Origin: Balaenoptera acutorostrata
Lineage: Eukaryota > Chordata > Mammalia > Artiodactyla > Balaenopteridae
Assembly: GCF_949987535.1 (NCBI RefSeq)
Contig: NC_080081.1
Location: 36,744,428 to 36,808,427 of the forward strand
Direction of reading: 5' to 3'
Length of the DNA stretch: 64,000 nucleotides
Shown here: positions 45,846 to 57,610 of the stretch, piece by piece
Numbering within the stretch: position 1 is the stretch's first letter
Layout of the letters: every line of letters begins with the position of its first letter
Notes under the pieces: model-generated
The model's database searches: none
Told to the model about the DNA's origin: nothing
The model's input: the letters and a program-made list of their open reading frames with translations, nothing else
Made by a program: the position numbers and the translations under genes

Positions 45846-48229
45846 ACATTAAAGCCACAAAAGTGTGACAAAATTATTTCTATTTTTTTTAAAGTTCTGG
45901 GTTAATCGTATTTCAAAGAGTTGTAAAAACATGCAGATGTGAACACAGGGAAACTGTCAGTTATTTTCTGGAAACTGAAAAATAACTTTCATCAGAGTCT
46001 TGGAAGTAAACAATCATTATTTTTCCTTTTATTAACACTTCCTTTAAATTTTTGGCCAATTTTGTCCAGAGCTTTCCTCTACTAAAATTAGCAAACATTG
46101 CATTAGCAAACATTGCAACTTCATCTGCTTTTGAACACTAAAGTAAATTTAGTTGAATGAGCAAAAAGCTTTCAGTGATTATGATCTTAGAACATAGAAT
46201 AATATAAAATGCATTTGCATTTCAACTTTAATTCTCTCCTTTTCTTTTTATTTCTTTTAAAAAATTTTTCTCATTATCTGCCATTGAAATATAGGCATTG
46301 AAGTCCATAAGTACTTTCTCATGTACGTTAATTTCTCCACTTTTATTCTCTTTTAAAATTTGCATCATTATAATAGTATTGGGGGAAAAAAATCATTGAC
46401 TAGATTTATCTACATGTTGACCTATTCTCTTCCCCAATCATATTAAATTAAAACAAACAAAAAAAAAGACTTTTAATTATTTTAAGAATTTTGTTGACAA
46501 ATATAATCACAACATTCATCGATGCCCATATCCACATTTAGTACATCAAAATTATGGTGGTCTTAATAATGGTCTGAACTCTATGTTATCTGAAAATACA
46601 CTGTGAATCCTTGATTTGATGTTAAACATCCCCTATATATCAGAAGATATGGATAGCAGTCACTGAATTGCAAACATGAGAAGGCTACCCATCATCTCCA
46701 AGACATATATTTCAAAAAGGAAGTACTAACCCAAGGGTTTTCAATCATATCAAGAAGGTAATAGGTTTATATTTTAAATTTTCTCTAAATATAAAAATAA
46801 TGTGTGCTAAATTCTGCTTTCAGCCACAAAGAGGTAACACAGGATAGGTTTACACTCTTGAGTCAAGCAGATAAAGAACTAGAAAATATATGAAGCAGCA
46901 GTATTCGGATACTAGACAAAAGACAACAGAGGACAATGATTCCTAAGGAAAGAGAGGTTCCATTCTTCAGCACAGGGAGGGTAAATACAAAAAGAGCTAG
47001 CCTCGTAGTCAGTTGAGTTGAAGGAACAGTGGTTAGAACTTGGGGAGACCATAGCAGCTAGAACCCACAGGGAAGAGCTCCAGAGAGGAGAGAGTTCCAG
47101 AGAGAGATAGAGAGTTCCAGATATATGCAGAGAGATGTGATTGAGTCTTACATATCCTGGATGTGTTTTTTAATACTTCAGATCCTTGAGTTCTCTTCCC
47201 TGGCAATAAAGACAAATTGGGTGTCCTTTACAGAACAATACATTCTTCCATATCTTCATCAAAAAGAAGGAAAAATATCAGATGAGAATTCTAGGAAAGT
47301 AAATTGCTGGGTATATTTATAGCCAAATATGCCTTACACTTCAAGTTATATCTATGTATAGCCAATTGAACTATCAATAAACTGACCTTGAAAATAAGTG
47401 TAACTTTTTAAGTATAAAATTACTATGTCATAATCAAGATGATGTAGTGTTGAAGTTGCTAGAACTGTTGTGGAGTTTTGAAAAAGAAAAGCCAGTTGTT
47501 GCTAAAGAGCTTTGTTAAATCAATATGTGATTCAATAAGTGAAATTCCAAAACCTTATGCTAATTTGCCTTTGAATAAATATATCCAGTGGCAAAACTTG
47601 CACATCAATAGAAATTCATTTTATACTGAACTATATACTATGAAATCAAAATAAAGTCATCACAGAAGTATTCATTGAATGAATTTATAACTTTGAAAAT
47701 GAAATTTTTCAAGTTACTATTGAAAACAATTAAATTACAGTCAGTCATGGCTAAGAAGAAGATATAAGCTAAGAAATTTAACTACCTTCCTTTTCTTTGA
47801 TATATTTGTTTTTATGGAAAATTCTCTTCTAATGGTAACTTTTAACACTTAATTTATATTTATTCACATCAATCTGAGCCCTAGGTAAAGAGAAATTGCC
47901 ATGTACTGTATACATCTCCTAAATATGATAAATGTATTTATGCCAAGTTTTTAGATAAGAATTAAAGTACATATTCATTTAACACCAATCCAGTTGTCCT
48001 AATTGCAGTTCTATAATTATTGAATCACATTTCCCACAATACTGGAGTAACTTTCTGGTATGGAATTCAGAAATGAGAAAACTCATTCATCTTTCCTAAT
48101 CAACACGGACCATATAGTGTTCTATCACTACATTGGCCTTGCACAGCCAGAGTGCACCAAGCTGTATCTACTGAGTCAAAAATCAAGTTGAACTCAGAAG
48201 AAAAATAACCATAAACAATGATACTTCCC
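45846..48229. other. AT-rich non-coding DNA with small local duplications
   Basis: An exact 15-bp tandem duplication of ATTAGCAAACATTGC lies at 46087-46116. An AGAGAGTTCCAGA repeat lies at about 47089-47120. No gene was recognised. Confidence 0.5.
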
Positions 48230-48890
48230 AATTAAAATGTTTGGTCTCTTCCTTGGACAATTGCCATAGGCTCCAAACTCTGCCCCCCACTTTCTCATAT
48301 GCTTTCTTCAATGCACTGTGAACAAAGCAGAGGGTTCCTAAAACATAAACTGTGTCATGTTATCTACTTGCTTACATTTCTAATCCTTACCTACAAGGCC
48401 CTGTATCTTCTAGATCCTGTAGACCACTCTAACCTGATCTCTAGTACAATGGCTACTTTTAGATTCATGGTTATTCCAAGCTCCCTGCAATATGAGTCTT
48501 TGCACAGCATTATCTTTCTGCCTGAAACTTTCCTTCCTGCTGTTTCATCCTTCTATTCCATCAGGTCTATGAAGAAATGTAATTTCTAAAAGGTCCTCCC
48601 TGAACTATTTCTCTAGGATTGGTTGGCTTTGAATATCTCTAGTCTATTTGAATATCTATCATCTGAATCACTGGAATGTCTTCCTTTTTTGGTGGCACTT
48701 GTCATACGGTTTATTATTTCATTGTTGGCTAATTGTATTTCTCTCTTCCCTTCCACACCGTCAACTCCATAATGACAAAGGCTGTACTTGTTTGTCTTTA
48801 TCTATCCAACACTCAGCAGAATGTTGATGCAAAGTAGGTAAACAGTAAATGTTTTAGCAAATAAATCATTTATACCAAACATCTGAATGA
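48230..48890 (+). mobile_element. L2 (LINE) 3'-region relic, plus strand
   Basis: CCTTACCTACAAGGCCCTGT, CTGCCTGAAACTTTCCTTCC, AGGTCCTCCCTGAACTATTT, ACTCCATAATGACAAAGGCT and ATCCAACACTCAGCAGAATG match the L2 3' order over more than 600 bp. The 96-codon frame at 48299-48589 lies inside it and has stops in the expected L2 frame. Confidence 0.75.
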
Positions 48891-50164
48891 TTATATTTTT
48901 TTACATCTTCTACTTACTGTAAAATTGATATTTTATTGGTAGAAAAAAAGTCACCTTGTTTCTCTAATAGATTTGGTGAATATGAAAGCAATCTACTCAT
49001 ATCCTCATGCCCTATCTCTCATGTGACTAAGAGCATTCATTATCAGTTTGGCTTTTAAGACTTATGAGCACATTTGGAGTTTATATAATAACCAAATTTA
49101 TGTCATTAATATAATTCCTCCTAATAGCCCTTGGTAAGAAGATCTAGAATGTCACTGTGGAGGGACAGACAAATTTGTGCAAAGCCAAGGGATTTCCTGA
49201 GAGCAAAGGAATAGAAATTCTTCCTCTCTTTAAGTATTAATGTCATTAGGACACGCATGATGAAAAAAAGTTTATGTATTCCAATTGAGACAGTGGAACT
49301 GTACAATGGAGATGACCATGAAGGAGCAGGGACTCTGAGCAGGTAATCCAGCTCAGCACCAGGGCCAAAGGGAAATTAGAGAAGGCTGGCTCTGGCACAA
49401 TATGTGGCTGTTCTGGAACACTCTGATGAGACAATTGCCCTGGCATAGAGGGAACGTTTTGGCAGTATGGTTGTTCAAAAAGTGTAAACTAAACAGCCAC
49501 CATCTGTTTGGAGGAGACTGTCTGCATATAACCTAGGAGGTATGGTATTGTATTCTATTGAAAGACCACTAAGATCTGTGAGAAAATCAAAAGAATATTG
49601 AGCAAGGCTCTCTTTAATTGTAGAGGATTAGTTTTCTAGAAGGCACATAACAAAAGCAACTGCAGCCAAAAGTCTGGCCTACTAAAGGATTACCCAGAGC
49701 ACACCAACTGAGCCCAGAAGTTCTGGGAAGTTTGGTGATGAAAAATCTACATGTGGATGGTCCATGTAGTTTGAATGTTAATAAAAAACATGGGTTTATT
49801 TTAATATCTCTAGGAGACACTGTTAGTGTCTCATCTATATCCCACTGATCCTTACCATTTCCAGAAACACAGGCCCTAATGCCAACTACCAGTCTTTGTG
49901 TCTTCTTGACTGAGTACTCTGACCACCAGAGCCAGCTCTGCTCAAGTGCTTAGCTGGTCAGAAGTGTTGCAAAATTAAAGAAACCCTCTGAAAATAACAC
50001 TCAACCAATGGGAATTGGTAGCTAATTACTCCAACTCCTGCCCCATTTAAGAGGAATAACTGAGGAATGCATTTTATACTGGTACTCAGATTTCCTAGGT
50101 GGAATTAAGTTCCAGTGGCTCAGAGCTTGATAACATACTCTTTCTTGGCTTCCTTCCTTTCCCT
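48891..50164. other. Non-coding DNA, possibly worn ERV-derived in part
   Basis: About 49130-50130 is less AT-rich than its surroundings, contains no splice-bounded exon, and may be old retroviral internal sequence. I could not identify a domain. Confidence 0.35.
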
Positions 50165-50615
50165 GATTATACTATTTCCTAGGGCTACTGTAACAAACAA
50201 AGGAACTGAGTGACTTAAAACAACAGAAATTTATTCTCTCACAGTTATAGATGCTAAAAATCTGAAGTCAAGGTGTAGGCAGAGCCGTGCTCTCTCTGAA
50301 GGCTCTAGAGAAGAATGCTTCTTTGATTCTTCCTTGCTTCTGATGGTTGCCAGAAATCCTTGGTGTCCTTTGTCTTACAGCTCCGTCGTTCAAATCTCTG
50401 TTTCCATCATCACATGGCCTTCTCCCCTGTGTTTCCTTTGTATCAATATCTCTATATCCAATTCTCCCTTCCTTTCTCTTATAAAGATACCAGTTATTGA
50501 ATTGAGGGCTCACTTTAATCCAGTATGATCTCATCTTGATTAAATATGTAAAGGTCCAATTTCCAAAGATGGAAATTCCTGGTGGACATGAATTTTGGAA
50601 TAACATAATTGTGTT
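50165..50615 (-). mobile_element. MLT1-type (ERVL-MaLR) LTR, minus strand
   Basis: TTTCCTAGGGCTACTGTAAC, GACTTAAAACAACAGAAATT, CATCACATGGCCTTCTCCCC, TCCAGTATGATCTCATCTTG and CATGAATTTTGGAATAAC follow the reverse complement of an MLT1 LTR of the subfamily without the GAGCTC block. The 112-codon minus-strand frame runs along it and is not a gene. Confidence 0.8.
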
Positions 50616-50684
50616 AATGGTGGTAAGGCTTATATGACACTCATGACCTGCAGGGGTCTGTGTATGGCTAGCTATATCCTTAAG

Positions 50685-50720
50685 ACCTTGTCCTTAAAAC
50701 TATGGTCTTAAGGACAAGGT
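50685..50720. repeat. Perfect 13-bp inverted repeat, 10-nt loop
   Basis: ACCTTGTCCTTAA (50685-50697) and TTAAGGACAAGGT (50708-50720) are exact reverse complements. It lies about 70 bp beyond the MLT1 LTR. Confidence 0.95.
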
Positions 50721-51429
50721 AGCTGAGCAGCCATTGGGTGTATTTCTCAACTCTTATAATAAAGAAATTTAAAGAGTGGGGAAACAGAAGACTGATGACA
50801 ATTCTCACAATACAAATAACAATTCTTAATCCAGTTTCCAGACCTGAGCCATTCCTCAGAACCGAGACCCTTTGATTGAAGGAGAGGCATGGGCTCCTTG
50901 AGAAATAAAGATTTAATGCTATAGTGTGTGTGCATAGTAATAATTACTCTAATATATCTCAAAGAAAGCTATGGCCATTCACCAGAGTAATTGTACACTG
51001 AAGAAAGAGGAATACGTAAATATCTCAGGGATTGCTGAATATACTTTGGGCTGCCATTGATACTAGGGGTCCCTAGTTAGAGTGGAAGTTTCAAATTCCA
51101 GATGATAAGTGAAGTACTACTCCAAGTCCATCTCACAGTGTGTAAAATGAGTCATAGTACCATATTCTACATCACTAGTAAAACAGCTAATCTTATGGAA
51201 CTTTGGAATACACACTTAAAGGCATAGTTAGTGACTCAGATATGATATCCTTGTCATCTGGGCAATGTTCTTCGAAATGAAAACTGTACTAGGGATCAAA
51301 AACCAGTATATGCTGATTTATCTTATTATGTAGAATAAATGGATTTGGGTATCCAAGGGTTGGAAGTAGAAGGAACATTTTACAGTCATTCTCAGTGAGT
51401 CACATTTGGAAATTCTGCTTCTTCTTTCA
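50721..51429. other. Non-coding DNA, perhaps part of an ERV-L relic
   Basis: No firm domain was recognised. It lies directly upstream of the dUTPase-like segment and may be the preceding pol region, too worn to read. Confidence 0.35.
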
Positions 51430-51870
51430 GTAAATGTATACTCTGCTTGACTTTATGTCCTGATCCCTGAAAGGCACTTTTCTCCCAGGGAACACACTAA
51501 GCTAAAGCTGTAGCTAATGCCTGGTCACTTTGAGATCCTTATGCCAGAAAAACAGAGTACAAAGTGTCACTATACTAGCAGAAGGAATTGATTATTCTGC
51601 TATATAAAATATAGAGAAAACAATGTCTAGAACTCATTTGGGATTTGTGTTCTCATGCCTCATGACAACTGCAAATTAATAATTATATCAGTTATGGCCT
51701 GACTTGGGCAGAGGTTCCAATCCTAGGATGGAAGTAACTGAGACCAGCAACACTGCTTGTTGTGTATAAGAGGAGTCTAGGAAGGGTGTGATGGACATTG
51801 CTGCCTTTGGACCAAGTTAAGCAGTGGGTATTGTGGACATCCCAGTAACCCTCTTATAAGTGTTCTGTTT
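51430..51870 (+). pseudogene. ERV-L-like pol remnant: dUTPase-like segment
   Basis: In the plus frame starting near 51519 the sequence reads LPGHFEILMPEKQ, and about 20 bp on, in a shifted frame, VTILAEGIDYSAI. These resemble two conserved stretches of retroviral dUTPases, which remove dUTP; a dUTPase domain at the pol C-terminus is known in ERV-L-class elements. A frameshift separates the two and a stop follows, so it is dead. Upstream and downstream parts are too diverged to read. Alternative: chance similarity, judged less likely because both motifs occur in the right order and spacing. Confidence 0.55.
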
Positions 51871-53037
51871 TGTTTTGTTTTAAGAAATTTGACCATTCAA
51901 GACTTTGAAGAATTGTAGGAAGACAGAGTAAACTTACCTTGGTATACAAATAGATATGGGTGATGCATTTCTCATTTTTTTAATTTGTGCATTTCCTAAG
52001 GTATGAAATTACTGCTAATGTGATGTAATGAGGGAAAACTCACTATAATTTTGCCATTATCTACTAGAGTTTGGCAACATAAGGAGATAGAGAAATTTGT
52101 GCTAAATCTTTGAATATTTCTGAAAGCAGAAGGCATGTTAGAAAAGCTTGCAAACACACAATGAGTAGGGACTCCAGAATGGTGTATTCTAGGAAAAAAA
52201 AAGGATCAGAGAAATATGCTCCCAAGTTCCCACAGTTGTCAGAGTCTTCAAAAAAATGGAGTTCTCTAAGAATACCAGCAGCAATGGAGGCTTGATGAGG
52301 TTAAAATTGACCTGCATCTCTTCAGAATACCATTTCAGGCGTAGTGATGAATGACAAAGACAGCCAGAACAAATCAAACCTATACCCAGGCCATTCAGCC
52401 ACTGATATGGCCTAGTTTTTTAGAAGACCTTTGTCATGCCCATTTCTCCTTGCCAGCCCACAACAGAGGAGTCGGACCCAGAAGAGGGAGAGAGAAGAAC
52501 AGAAATATCCCAAAAGACATAGCTCCAAAGCACTCATATCCATTGTAAAGAGATGAAAGAGTGAAAGAACAGATCCTGCCTCCTCTCTACTCCAAATTAC
52601 TGAGACTGAAGCAATCATTCAGATGTTGGTTGTAGAAAGCTGATATATGATGAATTGAATTTTAATTGGAGGTTTAAACACAGGGCTATCTGGAGATGAA
52701 TAATAGAAAGCGCATAGAAGGTGTCATATAATCTTATAATTAAGGAATTTACTAATCATTATAAAAGAGAGATTATATATTATCCAGTTGAGGCTAAATG
52801 AAAAAATGAAGAAACAAAAAAATAAATCATGTTCAAACTTACTCATATTTATACCCTCTGAATTTGCATTGTTCAATCAGCCAGTCGCATATCTGAAAAC
52901 AAAAAGAAAGTAAAACAGATCACAGAAGACACTATATCCATATTTTTATAAGTAAAAATAACAAGACATATTTACCCAACCAGTATAACCTGCATCACTG
53001 GTTAAAGGTTGTCATTGTTAGGATTCTCTCAAGACAA
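51871..53037. other. AT-rich non-coding DNA, nothing recognised
   Basis: No gene or clear repeat. Short frames on both strands around 52110-52620 have no recognisable domain. Confidence 0.45.
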
Positions 53038-53039
53038 TA

Positions 53040-53378
53040 CAGTTGGCCGTCCCTACTCCAGGTTACACATTTGTGGATTCAGCCAAGCATGGGTGGGAAT
53101 ATATTTTAAAAAGAAAAATTTCCAGAAAGTTTCAAAATGCAAAACTTGAATTTGTCATTATTTGCATAGCATTTACACTAAATTTACAACTATTTGCATA
53201 GTATATACATTGTATTAGGTATTATAAGAAACCTAGAGATGGTTTAAAATATATGAGTAAATGTGTGTAGGCTATATGCAAATACTACACCATTTTATAT
53301 AAAGACTTGAGCATCCTCAGATTTGGGTATCCCCAGGAGTCCTGGAACCAATCACCCACAGATACTGAGGGAAAACTG
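53040..53378. mobile_element. MER2/Tigger-like DNA transposon relic (TcMar)
   Basis: It begins CAGTTGGCCGTCCCTACTCC and ends ATACTGAGGGAAAACTG, an inverted-repeat pair after allowing for mutations, with TA on each side as expected for the mariner/Tigger superfamily. The interior TTACAACTATTTGCATAG, GGTTTAAAATATATGAG and CCTGGAACCAATCACCC is shared with the two other copies in the window. It is non-autonomous and has no transposase. Confidence 0.85.
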
Positions 53379-53555
53379 TAGTTTAAATGCAAGTAAGTTA
53401 TTGAGGGTTAATCCTGTAACACTTGTAGAGGAGTTGAGCCATGAGACATAAAAGGGAAAGAAACCTATTCTTCTACCTTATCCTCCACCCTTTACTTAAC
53501 ACCCAGAGGATTATGGTCAGTTATTTACAACTCTGAGAGCACATTTTCCCTAGCC

Positions 53556-53575
53556 TTTTTTTTTTTTTTTTTTTT
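53556..53575. repeat. Poly-T run
   Basis: About 20 T in a row, followed by CAAATACAGAG. It could be the tail of an unrecognised minus-strand retroelement. Confidence 0.9.
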
Positions 53576-53589
53576 CAAATACAGAGAAG

Positions 53590-54060
53590 AGAGGTGCTAG
53601 AGTTATAGTAGGGGTATCAGAGTCAGGCTGCCTCCTAACAAGCTGTTCTGGTTTTGTATTATTGGTAACAGTACATCCCCCCAAATTATTGGTTTACAAC
53701 AAGAAGAGTCATTTCTTTTGCTCACGCATCTGCAATTTGATCAGGGCTATGTGGGGAATTCTGTCTCTGTTGTATGTCTCATCAATTAGAGTGCCTGGGC
53801 TGGGGCTGGAAGATCCACTTCCAAAGAGGCTCAATCAACACGGCTTTCCATGTACCTGCCTGGTTTCCATGTACCTGCCTGGTTTCCATGTACCTGCCTG
53901 GTTTCCTCACATCATGGCAGCTTAGGCTGGCACAACATCACTTCCTTCATATTCCACTCGTCAAAATATTAACATAGTTCTGGGATATTCCAGAAGAAGG
54001 GACATAGAACTTCCTTTTTTTATGGAAGGAGTGAGAGAGACTCTTGATACTGCAATAAGC
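53590..54060 (-). mobile_element. Old MaLR-like LTR remnant containing a minisatellite
   Basis: GTATTATTGGTAACAGTACA, GCTCACGCATCTGCAATTTG, CTGGGGCTGGAAGATCCACT, ATCATGGCAGCTTAGGCTGG and GAGTGAGAGAGACTCTTGAT keep the order of a common mammalian LTR on the minus strand. Open frames at 53662-53977 come from this and the tandem repeat. Confidence 0.45.
53845..53905. repeat. 19-bp minisatellite, 3.2 copies
   Basis: TTTCCATGTACCTGCCTGG is repeated at 53845, 53864 and 53883 without mismatch, then breaks off after TTTCC. It is perfectly conserved and so recent relative to its LTR host. Confidence 0.96.
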
Positions 54061-55815
54061 CCTGGGGTAAATGCCCAGTTATTTGTGCTCTTTTTAAAAT
54101 GAAGGGTGGGAGCCTAATCTCCCTTAGTCCTCAGTGGTGTGACATATCAGAAGCCCTAACCAACGGTTGGTTTTCAGCCATTTAAATGTATTTGCCCTAG
54201 TTTAAAGAAGACAGATCCATTTCATGAGCAGTGTTGAGAATACTTTCAATTTTATTTGTATGTTTTACCATTTACGAATCATTTTTGCCTACATTAGATT
54301 CATTGTTTTAAGAAATCAATAATCCTCAGAATCCTATTATCTATAGGAAAAATAAAAGAAATAGAAAAGGAAATATCTTTAAGCTAAGTTCTCAATATAC
54401 CACTTTAACAAATCAAAATAGTGCTTCCCGATGCAGCTATCAGCTAAATCAGGCCTATCACTTTGAATTTCTCCATGCTTTGTTCTTTTTCCCTTGCTTG
54501 CCCTGTCTTATTGTGTTTTCAAATCATGACTGATCAGTTCCCCCTTCTTGACAGTTTCCTTTGTCACTAGTAAAGCTTGAATCTGACATTGAACATCGGT
54601 ATGACCAGGGGGACATTCAGTTGGCAAGAAAATCACCCTAAATAGGAATGTTCTTGTCTGTGTGCTTAAATATCTGTTTCATGAGATGGTTTTCCCTCAA
54701 CAAACCTGTCTTCTTCCAAGGGAGAGAAATGGCCTTGTGGAGGCAAGTCTCTGTGCCTGAATAAAAACAGAATTAGCTGTAGGGGAAAACATTCGTGTGC
54801 TGAAATGAATTCTTCAACATGGCTTTATTTTGAGCTATATTACCAATATTCTTCACAAATACAAAATTGAACAGCCAAATTTCATATCATTTTGATGAAA
54901 TAAATAAACTCTGAGGGGACTACCACTGGTGCTGAGGGTCTCCAAGATGGGAAAGCTTGTGCTTATTTTGAAGAGTTATCAGATAAGAACAAAACACAAT
55001 ATAAGCTCCAAACAGGCAAGCTGATGTCATGCTGGCCTCAGGCAAACCAAATGTTCAGTGTTGATTTACTGTTGAATTGTGAAAGCAAAGGCTATAAAAG
55101 CAAAAACAATCTTTGTTTTTCTTTTTTTTTTCTCCATCGTGGTTTCTTGATACACTAAAGTAAATATGATTTGCTACGGATGATGTGAAGAAGAGTTGGT
55201 TATACTTATGGTTCTAGAAACTTTCAAACATTTTAACATTGTGAACACAAGTGTTAAAAAAATCAAACCATTTCTGTGATAAAGGTTAGAAATATTGTTA
55301 CAAAGACAGGGGAATTGAGTTTCAGTGACCTCTTTACACTTTAGTGTCATTGTAAAAGCTGCAAAGTTGAGGTAAAACAATAACACCACAAAATGTTAGT
55401 ACTGGTGTCCTGGCATTTCTTTAGAAGGGCACAGCTTTATGAAACATTAGCTATAATGACCAGGGAAGTCAATAATATTCAGACGCTAATTCCTATGTAA
55501 ACAAGAGTCTTTGTTGTTGAAAAAATCTTGCTGAGCATGAAGCATCTTTTCTCATTTGAATGAAACATACCAATCAATTAACATAAATTATGACAAATAA
55601 AAATTTTAAAGTAGCATTTTTTCCCCTCAACATGAAGAATAAAGGTGTTTACTTTCCCAACTTTATTTAAAAAAATGAAGAGAAAAATCATAATACTTTT
55701 ATAGGAATTTTACTAACCTGATAATTGCAATAGGAAGAACAAATTTGACTCCGTTTTACATCTGTTTCTTTTACTTTGACCTTTGTATTCTATTGCTTTT
55801 GCTTCAAGTTAAGAA
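54061..55815. other. Non-coding, repeat-poor DNA
   Basis: No exon was supported. 54400-55130 is the longest block in the right half without recognisable repeats; the 71-codon minus-strand frame at 55389-55174 has no domain. See the finding on candidate conserved elements. Confidence 0.45.
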
Positions 55816-56224
55816 TGTTGCCTATAGCCTGAGATATACAGGATAACCCATTCTCATGGCTCTGACATTTAAAGGTATTATAACACTTTTCCATTCATAT
55901 AGAAATAAATAGTTGCAGAACAGAAAATAACATGTGTCTTGTTGGAAGTATACAGGAATATCGTGACCTGGCCTACTAGGACAGCTGCAAGAACAAAGGA
56001 TTCCCACACCAAGAAGTTTCCAATAACCAATCAATGCCCTTCCCCTTTCAATATAAAAGAAGGTTGAATTCTGACTGGGGCCAGAATTCTCTAGGACATT
56101 AGTCCGCCATCTTCTCGGACTCCTGGCTTTCCGAATAAAGTCGTTATTCCTTGTCCCAACAGCTCCTCTCCCAATTTATTGGCCTGTCATACAAGCAAGC
56201 AGAATGAGCTTGGACTCAGTAACA
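55816..56224 (+). mobile_element. ERV1-type solo LTR, plus strand, promoter and polyA signal intact
   Basis: It starts TGTTGCCTATAG and ends CAGTAACA, the TG...CA form of LTRs. It contains TTCAATATAAAAGAAGG (TATA box at about 56049-56056), CGCCATCTTCTCGGACTCC, GAATAAAGTCG (polyadenylation signal at about 56133) and TTATTGGCCTGTC in U5. It resembles a class I LTR I know from cetartiodactyl genomes. No internal retroviral region flanks it, so it is probably solo. No clear 4-6 bp target duplication was found, so the exact ends are uncertain. Confidence 0.8.
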
Positions 56225-56618
56225 ATATGATTTATCCTATCAACAACATCATGAGTCAGATGAGGGACTGGAAACACAGAAATATTTACCTAAATGAGCA
56301 GAAGAAAAAAGGCCAAATATAGATTCAGATTCAGATTCAAAATCTGATGAATCCTTTACATATTGTAGCTCCTACTGTTTCTAAAACTATCAGAATCATT
56401 TACTTGATGTTCTCATCATGAGGAGAAAGTTTTAGAATATATTCTTCTGATTAGGTAAAAAGAAGAAATTCTAAATAATTTTTACATTATGTTAAACATG
56501 TAATACCTACATCTTCAAGTAAATAATATTAAAAAAAAACAGATTCTTTATTGTATCAGATTTAATAGCAATAGCCATGGAATTTTCTGGAATTTTCATA
56601 TGTTCAGTGTCATATACT
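56225..56618. other. AT-rich spacer
   Basis: No gene. A small AGATTC triplication lies at about 56320-56337. Confidence 0.45.
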
Positions 56619-57075
56619 GTAATAGTTTCCAGGGCTGTTATAATAGCTACCACAAATTTGGTGTCTAAAAACAACAGAAATGTACTGTTTCACAGTTCTA
56701 GAGGATAGAAATCTGAAATCAAGAGATTGGCAGTGTTGCTTCTTTCTAAGGGCTCTGATGGAGAATCTGTCCCCTGACTTCTTTCTAGCATCTGGTGACA
56801 GCTGGCAATCCTTGCCATTTCTTGGCTTACAGATGCAGCACTCTAGTGTCTGCCTCAATATTCACATGGTGTTTTCCCCATGTGTCTCTTCTCCAACACT
56901 TATGAGGATACTGGTGGTATTGGATTAAAGGTTCACTCAATCCCTGTATAACCTCATTTTAATTACATATGCAGAGATCTTATCTCCAAATAAAGTCACA
57001 TATACAAGTATCAGGGATTAGGACTTCCACATATCTTTAGGGTGGAGAGAACACAATTCAACTCATAATGTGTAG
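56619..57075 (-). mobile_element. MLT1-type (ERVL-MaLR) LTR, minus strand
   Basis: AGTTTCCAGGGCTGTTATAA, AACAACAGAAATGTACTGTT, TTCACAGTTCTAGAGGATAG, TAACCTCATTTTAATTACAT, GATCTTATCTCCAAATAAAG and ACAATTCAACTCATAATG match the reverse complement of an MLT1 LTR like that at 50.2 kb. Paired 82-codon frames on the two strands are chance. Confidence 0.8.
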
Positions 57076-57253
57076 AAATCATGCAGCAGAGATCAGCTAA
57101 AAACAATCAAGCAGAAAACTATAAAGCCTGAAAGAGCTCGGTAGTTGTGGGAAAATAGATATCTATGTGCATATGTATATGTGTGTGTTTGTGTATGTGC
57201 TCATGCATTCAAATTTTCAGGTGGTGTCACAGTTTATGCACTGCTTTTAGATT

Positions 57254-57582
57254 AGTCAATCCTCCGTATCTAAGCCTTCTCAATCCAGTTTTAACCAATT
57301 GTGAATTGAAAATATTTTTTTAAAATTGCAGAAAGTTCCAAAAAGCAAAACTTGAGTTTGCCACAGGCTGGCAAATATTTACATTGTACTTATAACAATT
57401 TACATAGCATTTACATTATAAAGGTATTGTATGTAATGTATAGATGATTTAAAATATACAGAAGGATGTGCATAGGTTTCATTTAAATACTACACCATTT
57501 TATATGACAGACTTGAGCATCTTCAGATTTTGGTATCTGAGGGGGTTCCTGGAACCAATCCCCTGCAGATACTGAAGAATGA
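57254..57582. mobile_element. MER2/Tigger-like DNA transposon relic
   Basis: TAGTCAATCCTCCGTATC, ACATAGCATTTACATTATAA, GATGATTTAAAATATACAG, CTGGAACCAATCCCCTGC and ATACTGAAGAATGACCATG line up with the copy at 53.04 kb. Diverged. Confidence 0.8.
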
Positions 57583-57610
57583 CCATGGTTCCTATTTTTG
57601 GTAGTGGTAT

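Noticed and set aside
53845..53905. CRISPR-like array
   Set aside because: The 19-bp units are directly adjacent without spacers and the genome is mammalian; it is a minisatellite.
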